This document shows positions 1-6,568 of a DNA stretch of 13,879 nucleotides, in pieces. Source of the stretch: Chloroflexi bacterium RBG_16_57_11 (GTDB taxonomy: Bacteria > Chloroflexota > Anaerolineae > Anaerolineales > UBA4823); NCBI GenBank assembly GCA_001795165.1, contig MGNS01000117.1:1-13879 (forward strand). The letters run 5' to 3'. Position 1 is the first letter of the stretch, and each line of letters begins with the position of its first letter. The notes beneath the pieces are model-generated. The model worked only from the letters and a program-made list of their open reading frames with translations, did no database searches and was not told the origin of the DNA. Both the position numbers and the translations under genes were made by a program.

Positions 1-355
1 GTATAACACCGGCGCGCCGCAGACAGGCGACTACAAAAGCATCCTGAAGGGCTATACTGCCTTGCAACGCCAGGGATCCTGCTGTGGTGGTCATGCGATC
101 AGCAGTATCGATATTGTCTTTTATTAAGATGGGAATTCCGTGGAGTGGTCCACGCGTTTTCCCAGCTAGTCGCTCTAAATCCAGCTCCGCGGCTATGGAT
201 AAGGCATCGGGATTTATCTCGATAACCAAATTAAGCGCTGGGCCATTTTTATCGACCTGCTCGATACGCTGAAGATAACCCTCAACAAGAGACCGAGCAG
301 TCTGAACGCCGTTATTTTGGAGAGTCTGAAGATCTTGGATGTTGTGCTCTTCCAT
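1..355 (-). CDS. Amidase-signature family enzyme, N-terminal part (cut by window edge)
   Basis: Reading the minus strand from ATG at 355 gives 118 open codons that run off the left edge, so this is the N-terminal quarter of a protein usually near 500 residues. A strong AAGGAG lies 5 nt before the ATG. The fragment matches the start of amidase-signature hydrolases, which cleave amide bonds: a helical region (residues 6-35), then GPALNLVIEINPDAL (38-52), then GPLHGIPILIKDNIDTADRM (69-88), followed by TTTAGSLALQGS. K79 in the ILIKDN motif corresponds to the catalytic lysine of the Ser-cisSer-Lys triad. The two serines would lie beyond the edge. The sequence resembles stand-alone secondary amidases more than GatA of the Glu-tRNA(Gln) amidotransferase, and no gatB or gatC is seen. 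Substrate unknown. It is divergent from the halogenase-like gene, with 204 nt between the two starts. Confidence 0.92.
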   Translation of the reverse strand, partial: MEEHNIQDLQTLQNNGVQTARSLVEGYLQRIEQVDKNGPALNLVIEINPDALSIAAELDLERLAGKTRGPLHGIPILIKDNIDTADRMTTTAGSLALQGSIALQDAFVVACLRRAGVI

Positions 356-559
356 CACTTCTCCTTATCAGGGTGAGTGCTAAGGATCATGTCAAGTTAG
401 ATTGAACACCAGTTATTCTACAAGCTTAATCATTATTTTCACCTTAAATTTCTGATAAACTTTCCTTACGCGAATTGACAGGCAACGGAATTCGTGATAT
501 AACCTGCGCTATCTGTATCCATATTATCCTATTCGCTTTTATCTTGTAAAGGGGTACTA
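356..559. other. Divergent intergenic region, amidase / halogenase-like gene
   Basis: This AT-rich 204-nt spacer carries the Shine-Dalgarno of the amidase (minus strand, just inside 356) and the promoter and leader of the halogenase-like gene (plus strand). I found no convincing minus-strand promoter for the amidase: a TTGACA lies at 390-395 on that strand, but no acceptable -10 follows it. Confidence 0.6.
475..503 (+). promoter_or_regulatory. Extended -10 sigma70-type promoter of the halogenase-like gene
   Basis: The -35 box is a perfect TTGACA (475-480). After a 17-nt spacer comes TATAAC (498-503), preceded by TGA at 495-497, which gives the TGN extended -10 signature. Transcription would start near 510, leaving a leader of about 50 nt with AAAGGGG (548-554) as Shine-Dalgarno, 5 nt before ATG 560. 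A 6-bp inverted repeat (CGAATT 471-476, AATTCG 489-494) overlaps the -35 box and the spacer and could be a repressor site. Confidence 0.75.
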
Positions 560-2020
560 ATGTCTGCTATAACTGAACACACCCAGGCACTGGTGATCGG
601 CGGCGGGCCTGCCGGTTCCACCACAGCCACCCTCCTGGCACGTAATGGCGTAGACGTTACGTTGCTGGAGTTGTCGCGTTTCCCGCGTTATCATATCGGT
701 GAATCGCTATTGCCATCGATCCTGCCCATCATGGATTTGCTGGGCGCACGTGAAAAGATGGACAACTATGGCTACACCCGGAAAGAGGGTGCCTATCTCG
801 AGTGGGGTCGAGAGAGATGGCCGCTCAACTTCGGCGAAATGGCCGGCGACCGCACCTACGGTTTCCAGGTAATACGCTCCGAGTTCGATCATATGCTACT
901 CAAACATGCTGCAGAGCAAGGGGTAAAGGTCTTTGAGGGGATCGAGGTGCGGAGCCTGCACTTCGATGGCGATCGACCTGTGCGTGCCAGCTACCTGATC
1001 AAGGGCGAAAACGGTAATGCTGGCCAGTTGGGCGAGATTACCTTCGACTATTTGATCGACGCTTCTGGCCGTAAAGGGGTAATGGCGAACTATTATCTTC
1101 ACAATCGTCGTTTCCACGACGTTTTCAAAAACATCGCCATCTGGGGCTACTGGAAAGATTACGACAAGATGGGCACCGGCCGGGCTGGTGATATCGCCGT
1201 GGGGTCGATCCCCAATGGCTGGCTGTGGGGCATCCCACTTCACGACGGCACCATCAGCGTCGGCGTCGTGATGCACAAGGATGCTGTAGCAGCCAAGCGT
1301 GGCATAAGCCAGGAAGAGATCTACTGCGAGGCGATCGAGTCTTCAACGCTGATTTCAAACATCCTGAAAAATGCCACAATGACCTCACAGCTAAAGACCG
1401 AGACAGATTATTCCTATACGGCCGAGCAGTTCTCCGGACCTGGCTATTTCCTATGCGGTGACGCCGCCTGTTTTCTGGACCCACTGCTCTCTAGTGGAGT
1501 CCACCTGGCTACATTCAGTGCCATGCTGGCTGCTGCCAGCATATCCAGCATCCTGAGTGGCGAGGTTACCGAGCAAGAAGCGAGCAATTTCTTCGAGAAG
1601 AGTTATCGCCAGGCTTACCTGCGCTTCCTTGTGTTCTTGTCGGCGTTCTATGACATCAACCGCGGGCGTGATGCCTATTTCTGGGAGGCGCAACGCTTGA
1701 CCCCCGCAGACGTGGACGCCAACAACCTGAAAGCGGCTTTCCTAACCCTGGTAACTGGTCTGAAGGACATGAATGATGCTCAGACTGACACACACCACTT
1801 CGTTCTCGAGATGATGAGTAAGCGCATCGATGAAAACCTAAACTTCCGCAAGGATAAGCAGGTGCTGGAAACCCTTGAGGGTGAGCAGCTAGCCCAGAAG
1901 AATGAGAATGCCAATTTTTTCTCCTCGGTGGAAGGGTTTTTTGCGCTGAACAAGGAGGAAGCTGTAGACGGGCTATACGTAAGCACAGATCCGCAGCTTC
2001 GGCTGGCGCGGGTGGCATAG
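560..2020 (+). CDS. Flavin-dependent halogenase-like monooxygenase
   Basis: This 486-residue FAD-dependent monooxygenase belongs to the halogenase branch of the PHBH-like fold. Visible motifs are GGGPAG (14-19, FAD-binding Rossmann loop), FPRYHIGESLLP (41-52, typical of halogenases and related reductases), RKEGAYLEWG (74-83) with K75 where halogenases carry the lysine that handles hypohalous acid, WLWGIP (221-226) matching the halogenase WxWxIP signature, and GDAACFLDPLLSSGVHLA (300-317), the second flavin/halide loop. The C-terminal 100 residues are less typical. Known relatives of this type chlorinate or brominate pyrroles, phenols or indoles, often carrier-bound, using FADH2 from a partner reductase. 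No reductase, carrier protein, NRPS or PKS is visible nearby. The gene has its own promoter and terminator and so is probably monocistronic. Halogenation itself is inferred; a non-halogenating oxygenase or geranylgeranyl-reductase-like role is possible. Confidence 0.82.
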   Translation: MSAITEHTQALVIGGGPAGSTTATLLARNGVDVTLLELSRFPRYHIGESLLPSILPIMDLLGAREKMDNYGYTRKEGAYLEWGRERWPLNFGEMAGDRTYGFQVIRSEFDHMLLKHAAEQGVKVFEGIEVRSLHFDGDRPVRASYLIKGENGNAGQLGEITFDYLIDASGRKGVMANYYLHNRRFHDVFKNIAIWGYWKDYDKMGTGRAGDIAVGSIPNGWLWGIPLHDGTISVGVVMHKDAVAAKRGISQEEIYCEAIESSTLISNILKNATMTSQLKTETDYSYTAEQFSGPGYFLCGDAACFLDPLLSSGVHLATFSAMLAAASISSILSGEVTEQEASNFFEKSYRQAYLRFLVFLSAFYDINRGRDAYFWEAQRLTPADVDANNLKAAFLTLVTGLKDMNDAQTDTHHFVLEMMSKRIDENLNFRKDKQVLETLEGEQLAQKNENANFFSSVEGFFALNKEEAVDGLYVSTDPQLRLARVA

Positions 2021-2053
2021 ACAATATTCCAACCATTGCGCAGGCAAAGTGAC

Positions 2054-2091
2054 AGGCTGCAGGGAAAGTCGTCTGACTTTCCCTGCAGTTT
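2054..2091 (+). terminator. Hairpin terminator after the halogenase-like gene
   Basis: A perfect 14-bp stem (CTGCAGGGAAAGTC 2057-2070 with GACTTTCCCTGCAG 2075-2088) closes on a GTCT tetraloop. It extends at the base through two G-T wobbles and an A-T pair. The run of T after it is short (TTTCATAT), so it may terminate imperfectly. It separates the halogenase-like gene from the downstream operon. Confidence 0.75.
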
Positions 2092-2208
2092 CATATATCA
2101 CTAAATCAAAGGTGGTTTTTGGCAGTCCTTACAAGCGGATGAATAAAAATCGGGATTACCCTACCTTCTGAGTGGGAATCCCCTATTGTCCGTTAGGAAG
2201 GTCCCCCA
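2092..2208 (+). promoter_or_regulatory. Leader of the carbohydrate operon, with a hairpin
   Basis: This 117-nt gap must hold the operon promoter unless the terminator is leaky. The best -35 candidate is TTGGCA (2119-2124), but no good -10 follows at 16-18 nt. An imperfect inverted repeat (GGGATT 2152-2157, AATCCC 2177-2182, with two more G-C pairs inside after one mismatch) could form a hairpin about 12 nt before the Shine-Dalgarno AGGAAGG (2195-2201). Confidence 0.35.
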
Positions 2209-4608
2209 TTGATAACCAACAACCCACACGTTATAGTTTACTACCTCATGGATATGAATAGAAAACTCACAGTTCGAAAGATCGCCTTGATTGGCAACTA
2301 TTTACCACGCCAATGCGGGATTGCCACCTTTACGACCGATTTATGCGAATCAATTGCCACTCAATATCCGGAGGTTGAAACCTTCGCCGTAGCGATGAAT
2401 GACCAGCCCGCCGGTTACGATTATCCGGCGCGGGTGCGGTTTGAGGTACCGCAGGAGGACATTAAGATGTACCAACGCACGGCCGATTTCTTAAACCTTA
2501 ACGATGTCGACCTGGTTTGCCTGCAACACGAGTTCGGGATATTTGGCGGTAAAGCTGGCAGCCACATCTTGACTTTACTGCGGGATTTACGCACACCTAT
2601 TGTGACCACACTTCATACAATCCTCACCAATCCCAATCCTGACCAGCGCTTGCTGATGACCGAGCTTATGCAGCTTTCTGACCGGGTGATCGTTATGAGC
2701 CAGCGAGGCGCTACATACTTACAGGAAATCTCAGGCGTGCCTCGTGAAAAAATCGACTTGATCCCGCACGGCATACCGGACGTCCCTTTTGTCGACCCAA
2801 GTTTCTATAAAGACAAGTTCGACGTCGAAGGGAAACAGGTATTGCTAACCTTTGGCCTGCTTTCTCCGAACAAAGGCATCGAAAACGTCATCTCTGCCCT
2901 ACCGGGGGTTCTAGAACGTTATCCAGATGTAGTATATATGGTATTGGGAAACACCCATCCGCATGTCAAAATTCACGAGGGTGAAAGATACCGCCATTCC
3001 CTGGAATCCCTGGCAAGGGAATTGGGGGTTGAGGAAAACGTAATTTTTTACGACCAATTCGTCAGCCTGGATGAGCTGGTAGAGTTCATAGGCGCAGCCG
3101 ATATTTATATCACTCCCTATTTAAATCCAGACCAGATTGTCTCTGGGACGCTAGCCTACACCGTTGGCGCTGGAAAAGCTGTAGTCTCCACACCTTATTG
3201 GTACGCCCAGGAGTTGTTGGCCGATGAGAGAGGGAAAATCGTCCCCTTCGGTGATCCAGGAGCAATTGCCACCCAGGTGCTCTTCATGCTTGATAATGAG
3301 AAAGAACGCCACGCTATCCGAAAGCGCGCATATCTCCATGCTCGCGATATGATTTGGGCTAAGGTAGCCCAACAATATATGAGCAGCTTCGAGCGGACGA
3401 TCAAAGAGCGTGCCAATTCACCACATGGAGCTTTTACCTTTCCGGTCGAAAAAAATGTGCGCGAAAAATTGGTGGAAATACCGCCCATGAACCTGAACCA
3501 TCTGGCCCGGATGACCGACGATACGGGCATCCTCCAGCACGCAGTGTTCCACTTGCCGAATTACGACGAAGGATATACCACGGATGATAATGCCCGCGCT
3601 CTGGTTTTGGCTGTGCTGCTGGATAGGCTGATGAATCGAGATGGAGATGAGGACATCTCATCGTTCACCGAGCGCTACCTGTCTTTTGTTTGGCACGCGT
3701 TCAACCCCGAGAATGGTCGATTTCGGAACTTCCTAGGTTTCGACCGCCGCTGGCTGGAAGAGGTCGGATCAGAAGACAGTCATGGTAGAGCGTTATGGAG
3801 TCTGGGGGTCGTTCTAGGCCAGTCCTACAACGAAAACTTGAAAGGAGTAGCGGCAAGTTTATTCGGCCAGGCGGTATCGACCACTCTGGAATTCTCGAGC
3901 CCGCGCGCCTGGGCGTTTGCATTGCTAGGTATTTACGAGTACTTGCGAAGATTTCCCGGGGACAGGGCGGTGATCCGCTTCGGCGAGTCGCTTGCCAAAC
4001 GCTTGATTTTTCTTTATCGAAAAACACGGCGGCCAAGCTGGTACTGGTTCGAAGATGTGGTAACCTATAACAATCCTACTATTCCCCATGCATTGTTCCT
4101 TGCAGGTCACTGGATGGGACGGCCGGGAATGACCCGGGTTGCGGTCGAGTCGCTACGCTGGTTGGCAGAAATTCAAACAAGCCGCAGAGGGTACTTCACA
4201 CCGGTCGGAAACAAAGGTTTTTATCGGCTCGGCAGTGAAAAAGCCCGGTTCGATCAACAACCGATTGAAGCCAGCGCAATGGTTTCGGCTTGTCTGGAGG
4301 TCTATCGATCCACCGGCGAAGCTACCTGGCATCAGGAGGCGCAGCGTGCATTCTCCTGGTTTCTCGGACAAAATGACCTTGGCCTGCCGGTTTACGATCC
4401 CACCACAGGTGGCTGTCGGGACGGGTTGCATCCGGATCGCGCGAATAAAAATCAGGGAGCGGAGTCAACTTTGGCATTTTTATTGAGTCTGACAGAGATG
4501 CGCTTGCAGATGGGTACACTTTATTCTGATGTGAGGAAAGCAAAAACCCATCCTGATTTGATAGCAGCCGCGTCCGCGAGAGATCAAGGAGAAATTCGGC
4601 CATGGTGA
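2209..4608 (+). CDS. GT4 glycosyltransferase fused to an alpha-helical glycosidase-like domain
   Basis: This is a 799-residue two-part protein. Residues about 22-400 form a GT-B glycosyltransferase of family 4: GNYLPRQCGIATFTTDL (29-45), LQHEFGIFGG (105-114), IPHGIPDV (185-192), LLTFGLLSPNKGIENV (212-227) and TPYLNPDQIVSGTLAY (302-317). The usual GT4 E-x7-E is absent; Q309 and Y317 occupy those places. Residues about 425-765 are alpha-helical with repeated aromatic and acidic motifs (YDEGYTTDDNARAL 452-465, GSEDSHGRALWSLG 520-533, QQPIEASAM 683-691, GLHPDRANKNQGAES 739-753), as in (alpha/alpha)6-toroid sugar enzymes. The start is read as TTG because AGGAAGG (2195-2201) lies 7 nt before it; ATG 2248 and ATG 2254 have no ribosome site. 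It overlaps the GH130 gene by 7 nt. No signal peptide, so cytoplasmic. Sugar donor and acceptor unknown. Confidence 0.85.
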   Translation: MITNNPHVIVYYLMDMNRKLTVRKIALIGNYLPRQCGIATFTTDLCESIATQYPEVETFAVAMNDQPAGYDYPARVRFEVPQEDIKMYQRTADFLNLNDVDLVCLQHEFGIFGGKAGSHILTLLRDLRTPIVTTLHTILTNPNPDQRLLMTELMQLSDRVIVMSQRGATYLQEISGVPREKIDLIPHGIPDVPFVDPSFYKDKFDVEGKQVLLTFGLLSPNKGIENVISALPGVLERYPDVVYMVLGNTHPHVKIHEGERYRHSLESLARELGVEENVIFYDQFVSLDELVEFIGAADIYITPYLNPDQIVSGTLAYTVGAGKAVVSTPYWYAQELLADERGKIVPFGDPGAIATQVLFMLDNEKERHAIRKRAYLHARDMIWAKVAQQYMSSFERTIKERANSPHGAFTFPVEKNVREKLVEIPPMNLNHLARMTDDTGILQHAVFHLPNYDEGYTTDDNARALVLAVLLDRLMNRDGDEDISSFTERYLSFVWHAFNPENGRFRNFLGFDRRWLEEVGSEDSHGRALWSLGVVLGQSYNENLKGVAASLFGQAVSTTLEFSSPRAWAFALLGIYEYLRRFPGDRAVIRFGESLAKRLIFLYRKTRRPSWYWFEDVVTYNNPTIPHALFLAGHWMGRPGMTRVAVESLRWLAEIQTSRRGYFTPVGNKGFYRLGSEKARFDQQPIEASAMVSACLEVYRSTGEATWHQEAQRAFSWFLGQNDLGLPVYDPTTGGCRDGLHPDRANKNQGAESTLAFLLSLTEMRLQMGTLYSDVRKAKTHPDLIAAASARDQGEIRPW

Positions 4609-5630
4609 GAACCAGGTACGGATATGAACAACTCTTATTCAGGGAGCTAAAGAATCCTATCCTGACGGCGGCAGATTGGTCCTATGGGGTCAATGCGGTT
4701 TTTAATCCTTGGGCAACTCTTTTATCAGACGGCACGACTCTACTGTTATGCCGGGTGGAAGATTTACGCGGTCATTCTCATTTATGCGCCGCACGTTCTG
4801 AGGATGGAATCAGCAATTGGGTCGTAGATCCAAAACCCACCCTGCTGCCGGACCCTGAGCATCACCCTGAAGAAATATGGGGTATTGAAGACCCCCGGAT
4901 CACGTATATCCCTGAGCTGGGGAAATACGCCATTGTGTATACATCCTATTCGCGTGGCGGTCCTGGCGTATCCCTGGCGCTCACCGAGGTTTTCCATAGT
5001 TTTGAGCGGATGGGGACGATCATGTCGCCTGAGGACAAGGACGCTGCGCTTCTTCCGGAGCGGATCAATGGCTTGTGGGCTTTGATCCATCGCCCGGTGG
5101 GTAGTTTCGGCGCGCACATGTGGATTTCTTACTCGAACGACTTACAACATTGGGGAAACCATCGCCTGCAGCTCGAGGCGCGGCGCGGCCCCTGGTGGGA
5201 CGCAGACAAAATCGGCCTGTCACCCCCACCGATTAAGACGCCAAGGGGCTGGCTGGTCATCTACCATGGTGTGCGACAGACCGCCGCCGGCTGTCTTTAC
5301 CGGCTAGGGCTGGCCCTTTTCGATTTGGAGTGCCCGGATGTCTGTCTCCAACGCGGCGATTCCTGGATTTTTGGACCCGAAGAAACCTACGAGCGTTTTG
5401 GGGATGTGAACAACGTGGTTTTCCCCTGCGGTTTGACGGTCAAGCCGGACGGGGATTCTATAATCCTTTATTACGGGGCTGCAGATACCTGTATTTGTGC
5501 AGCTTATGGCAGCATCCGGGGATTGCTGGACTGGTTGGATAGAAATGGCCAGACATACGCAGTCCGTGGTCCTGGCGGTATACGGATCTTGAAAAGCAGC
5601 TCAACGGAGCTTGAGCTCGCGAATGTGTAA
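4602..5630 (+). CDS. GH130 family mannoside phosphorylase-like enzyme
   Basis: This 342-residue five-bladed beta-propeller enzyme belongs to GH130, whose known members phosphorolyse beta-linked mannosides (some hydrolyse them) to give alpha-mannose-1-phosphate. Canonical elements are all present: FNPWA (34-38), CRVED (50-54), GIEDPRIT (94-101) with D97 as the proton-donating aspartate, KDAALLPERINGLWALIHRP (146-165), GPWWDADKIG (196-205), IYHGV (220-224) and GDVNNVVFPCG (267-277). K146, H163 and R164 are basic residues of the kind found in the phosphate pocket of phosphorylase members, so phosphorolysis is favoured over hydrolysis. The ATG lies inside the stop region of the upstream gene (7-nt overlap), with AAGGAG at 4586-4591, 10 nt before it. 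Translational coupling suggests the two proteins act together. Exact linkage (beta-1,2, beta-1,4 or mannosyl-glucose) cannot be read from the sequence. Confidence 0.92.
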   Translation: MVRTRYGYEQLLFRELKNPILTAADWSYGVNAVFNPWATLLSDGTTLLLCRVEDLRGHSHLCAARSEDGISNWVVDPKPTLLPDPEHHPEEIWGIEDPRITYIPELGKYAIVYTSYSRGGPGVSLALTEVFHSFERMGTIMSPEDKDAALLPERINGLWALIHRPVGSFGAHMWISYSNDLQHWGNHRLQLEARRGPWWDADKIGLSPPPIKTPRGWLVIYHGVRQTAAGCLYRLGLALFDLECPDVCLQRGDSWIFGPEETYERFGDVNNVVFPCGLTVKPDGDSIILYYGAADTCICAAYGSIRGLLDWLDRNGQTYAVRGPGGIRILKSSSTELELANV

Positions 5631-5663
5631 CAAACGGATTATTCACGAGAATAGTAGGTACCA

Positions 5664-5867
5664 ATGCCATACGAAAAACTGAGTGACTTACCAGAAAGCG
5701 TGCGTGAACATCTGCCGAAACATGCCCAGGAGATCTACCGGGCCGCCTTCAACAGCGCCTGGGAGCTGTACGATCACGTAGAAGAAACGTCGCACAAGGT
5801 AGCCTGGGCAGCTGTCAAGAACGAATACGTGAAGGATGAAGATACAGGAAGGTGGAAGAAGAAGTGA
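5664..5867 (+). CDS. chaB: ChaB family small protein
   Basis: This is a 67-residue acidic/basic helical protein. It shows the ChaB pattern throughout: MPY, then DLPESVREHLPKHAQEIYRA, then FNSAWELYDH, then SHKVAWAAVKNEY and a lysine-rich tail. E. coli ChaB was named as a putative regulator of the ChaA cation antiporter, but the molecular role of the family is poorly known, and no cation transporter is in this window. A weak TAGG lies about 5 nt before the ATG. The gene sits 33 nt after GH130, and its TGA shares bases with the likely GTG of the PIG-L gene. Its function inside a glycan operon is unexplained. Confidence 0.92.
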   Translation: MPYEKLSDLPESVREHLPKHAQEIYRAAFNSAWELYDHVEETSHKVAWAAVKNEYVKDEDTGRWKKK

Positions 5868-6568
5868 TCAGCGAAGCAATGACCGAGTTCAACGAACCGA
5901 AAGCGTTCCCTAAGCCTGCCGTGATGAAAAATGTGTCCGATCCAGTACCGAACGCTGCCGTGATCGTCGCACACCCGGATGATGAAGCTTTATGGTGCGG
6001 AGGCCTGATCCTGACCCACCCGTATTACAGCTGGTTCATTGTCGCCTTATGTCGTAAGAGCGATCCGGATCGCTCGACGAAATTTTTTCGTGCTTTGCAG
6101 CTATACGGGGCAAGAGGTGCCATCGCTGACATGGATGATGGACCTGATCAGAATCCCTTGCTCCAAAGAGAGCTGCAGCAAGAGGTGCTTGAATTGCTGC
6201 CGGCAGTGACATACGATCTGGTCCTGACACATGCCCCAGACGGAGAATATACTCGCCATCGCCGTCATGAAGAAGTCAGCCTGGCAGTGACATCTCTCTG
6301 GAGCGCCGGTGCAATCTCTGCACATGAGCTCAGGCTTTTCGCCTACCAGGATAACGGCCAGCTATTACCACAGGCGATCAAGGAAGCCCACCAATATACC
6401 CTCTTGCCAGAAAAGATCTGGCTGGAAAAGCAGCGCCTGATTACAGACATTTATGGCTTCGGCCCGGATAGCTGGGAAGCCTGCATTACACCGAAAGCCG
6501 AAGCTTTTTGGCGTTTCCAATCACCGATCGACTTGCAACGCTGGATGAGAAAAAAGAGCCCGAACTGA
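5864..6568 (+). CDS. PIG-L family (LmbE-like) de-N-acetylase
   Basis: This is a 234-residue zinc-dependent deacetylase-like protein. IVAHPDDEALWCGG (34-47) carries the family motif AHPDDE, with H37 and D40 as metal ligands and D39 as the likely general base. HRRH (132-135) in THAPDGEYTRHRRHEEV supplies the third histidine. Relatives remove N-acetyl groups from GlcNAc conjugates (GPI precursors, mycothiol and bacillithiol intermediates, glycopeptide antibiotics). I chose GTG 5864 because it overlaps the chaB stop (GTGA) and has AGGAAGG (5846-5852) 11 nt upstream. GTG 5852 lies on the ribosome site itself, and ATG 5879 has little support. The gene ends in TGATG, coupling it to the next GT4 gene. 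Together they suggest that a GlcNAc-type sugar is attached and then deacetylated, though order and substrate are inference. Confidence 0.88.
   Translation: MISEAMTEFNEPKAFPKPAVMKNVSDPVPNAAVIVAHPDDEALWCGGLILTHPYYSWFIVALCRKSDPDRSTKFFRALQLYGARGAIADMDDGPDQNPLLQRELQQEVLELLPAVTYDLVLTHAPDGEYTRHRRHEEVSLAVTSLWSAGAISAHELRLFAYQDNGQLLPQAIKEAHQYTLLPEKIWLEKQRLITDIYGFGPDSWEACITPKAEAFWRFQSPIDLQRWMRKKSPN

Noticed and set aside
84..272. 62-codon plus-strand open frame
   Set aside because: It is antisense to the amidase fragment, whose family motifs (GIPILIKDN) are clear on the other strand; it has no recognisable ribosome site or family.
390..395. TTGACA on the minus strand as an amidase promoter
   Set aside because: No acceptable -10 box at 16-18 nt; the start would fall in the ribosome site.
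560..2020. Halogenase-like gene as part of a natural-product biosynthetic cluster
   Set aside because: No NRPS, PKS, carrier protein, flavin reductase or tailoring genes are visible, and a terminator separates it from the next operon.
6508..6567. Upstream ATG extending the second GT4 by 20 residues
   Set aside because: The extra residues lie wholly in the PIG-L gene and do not resemble GT4; ATG 6568 overlaps the PIG-L stop and starts the first strand.
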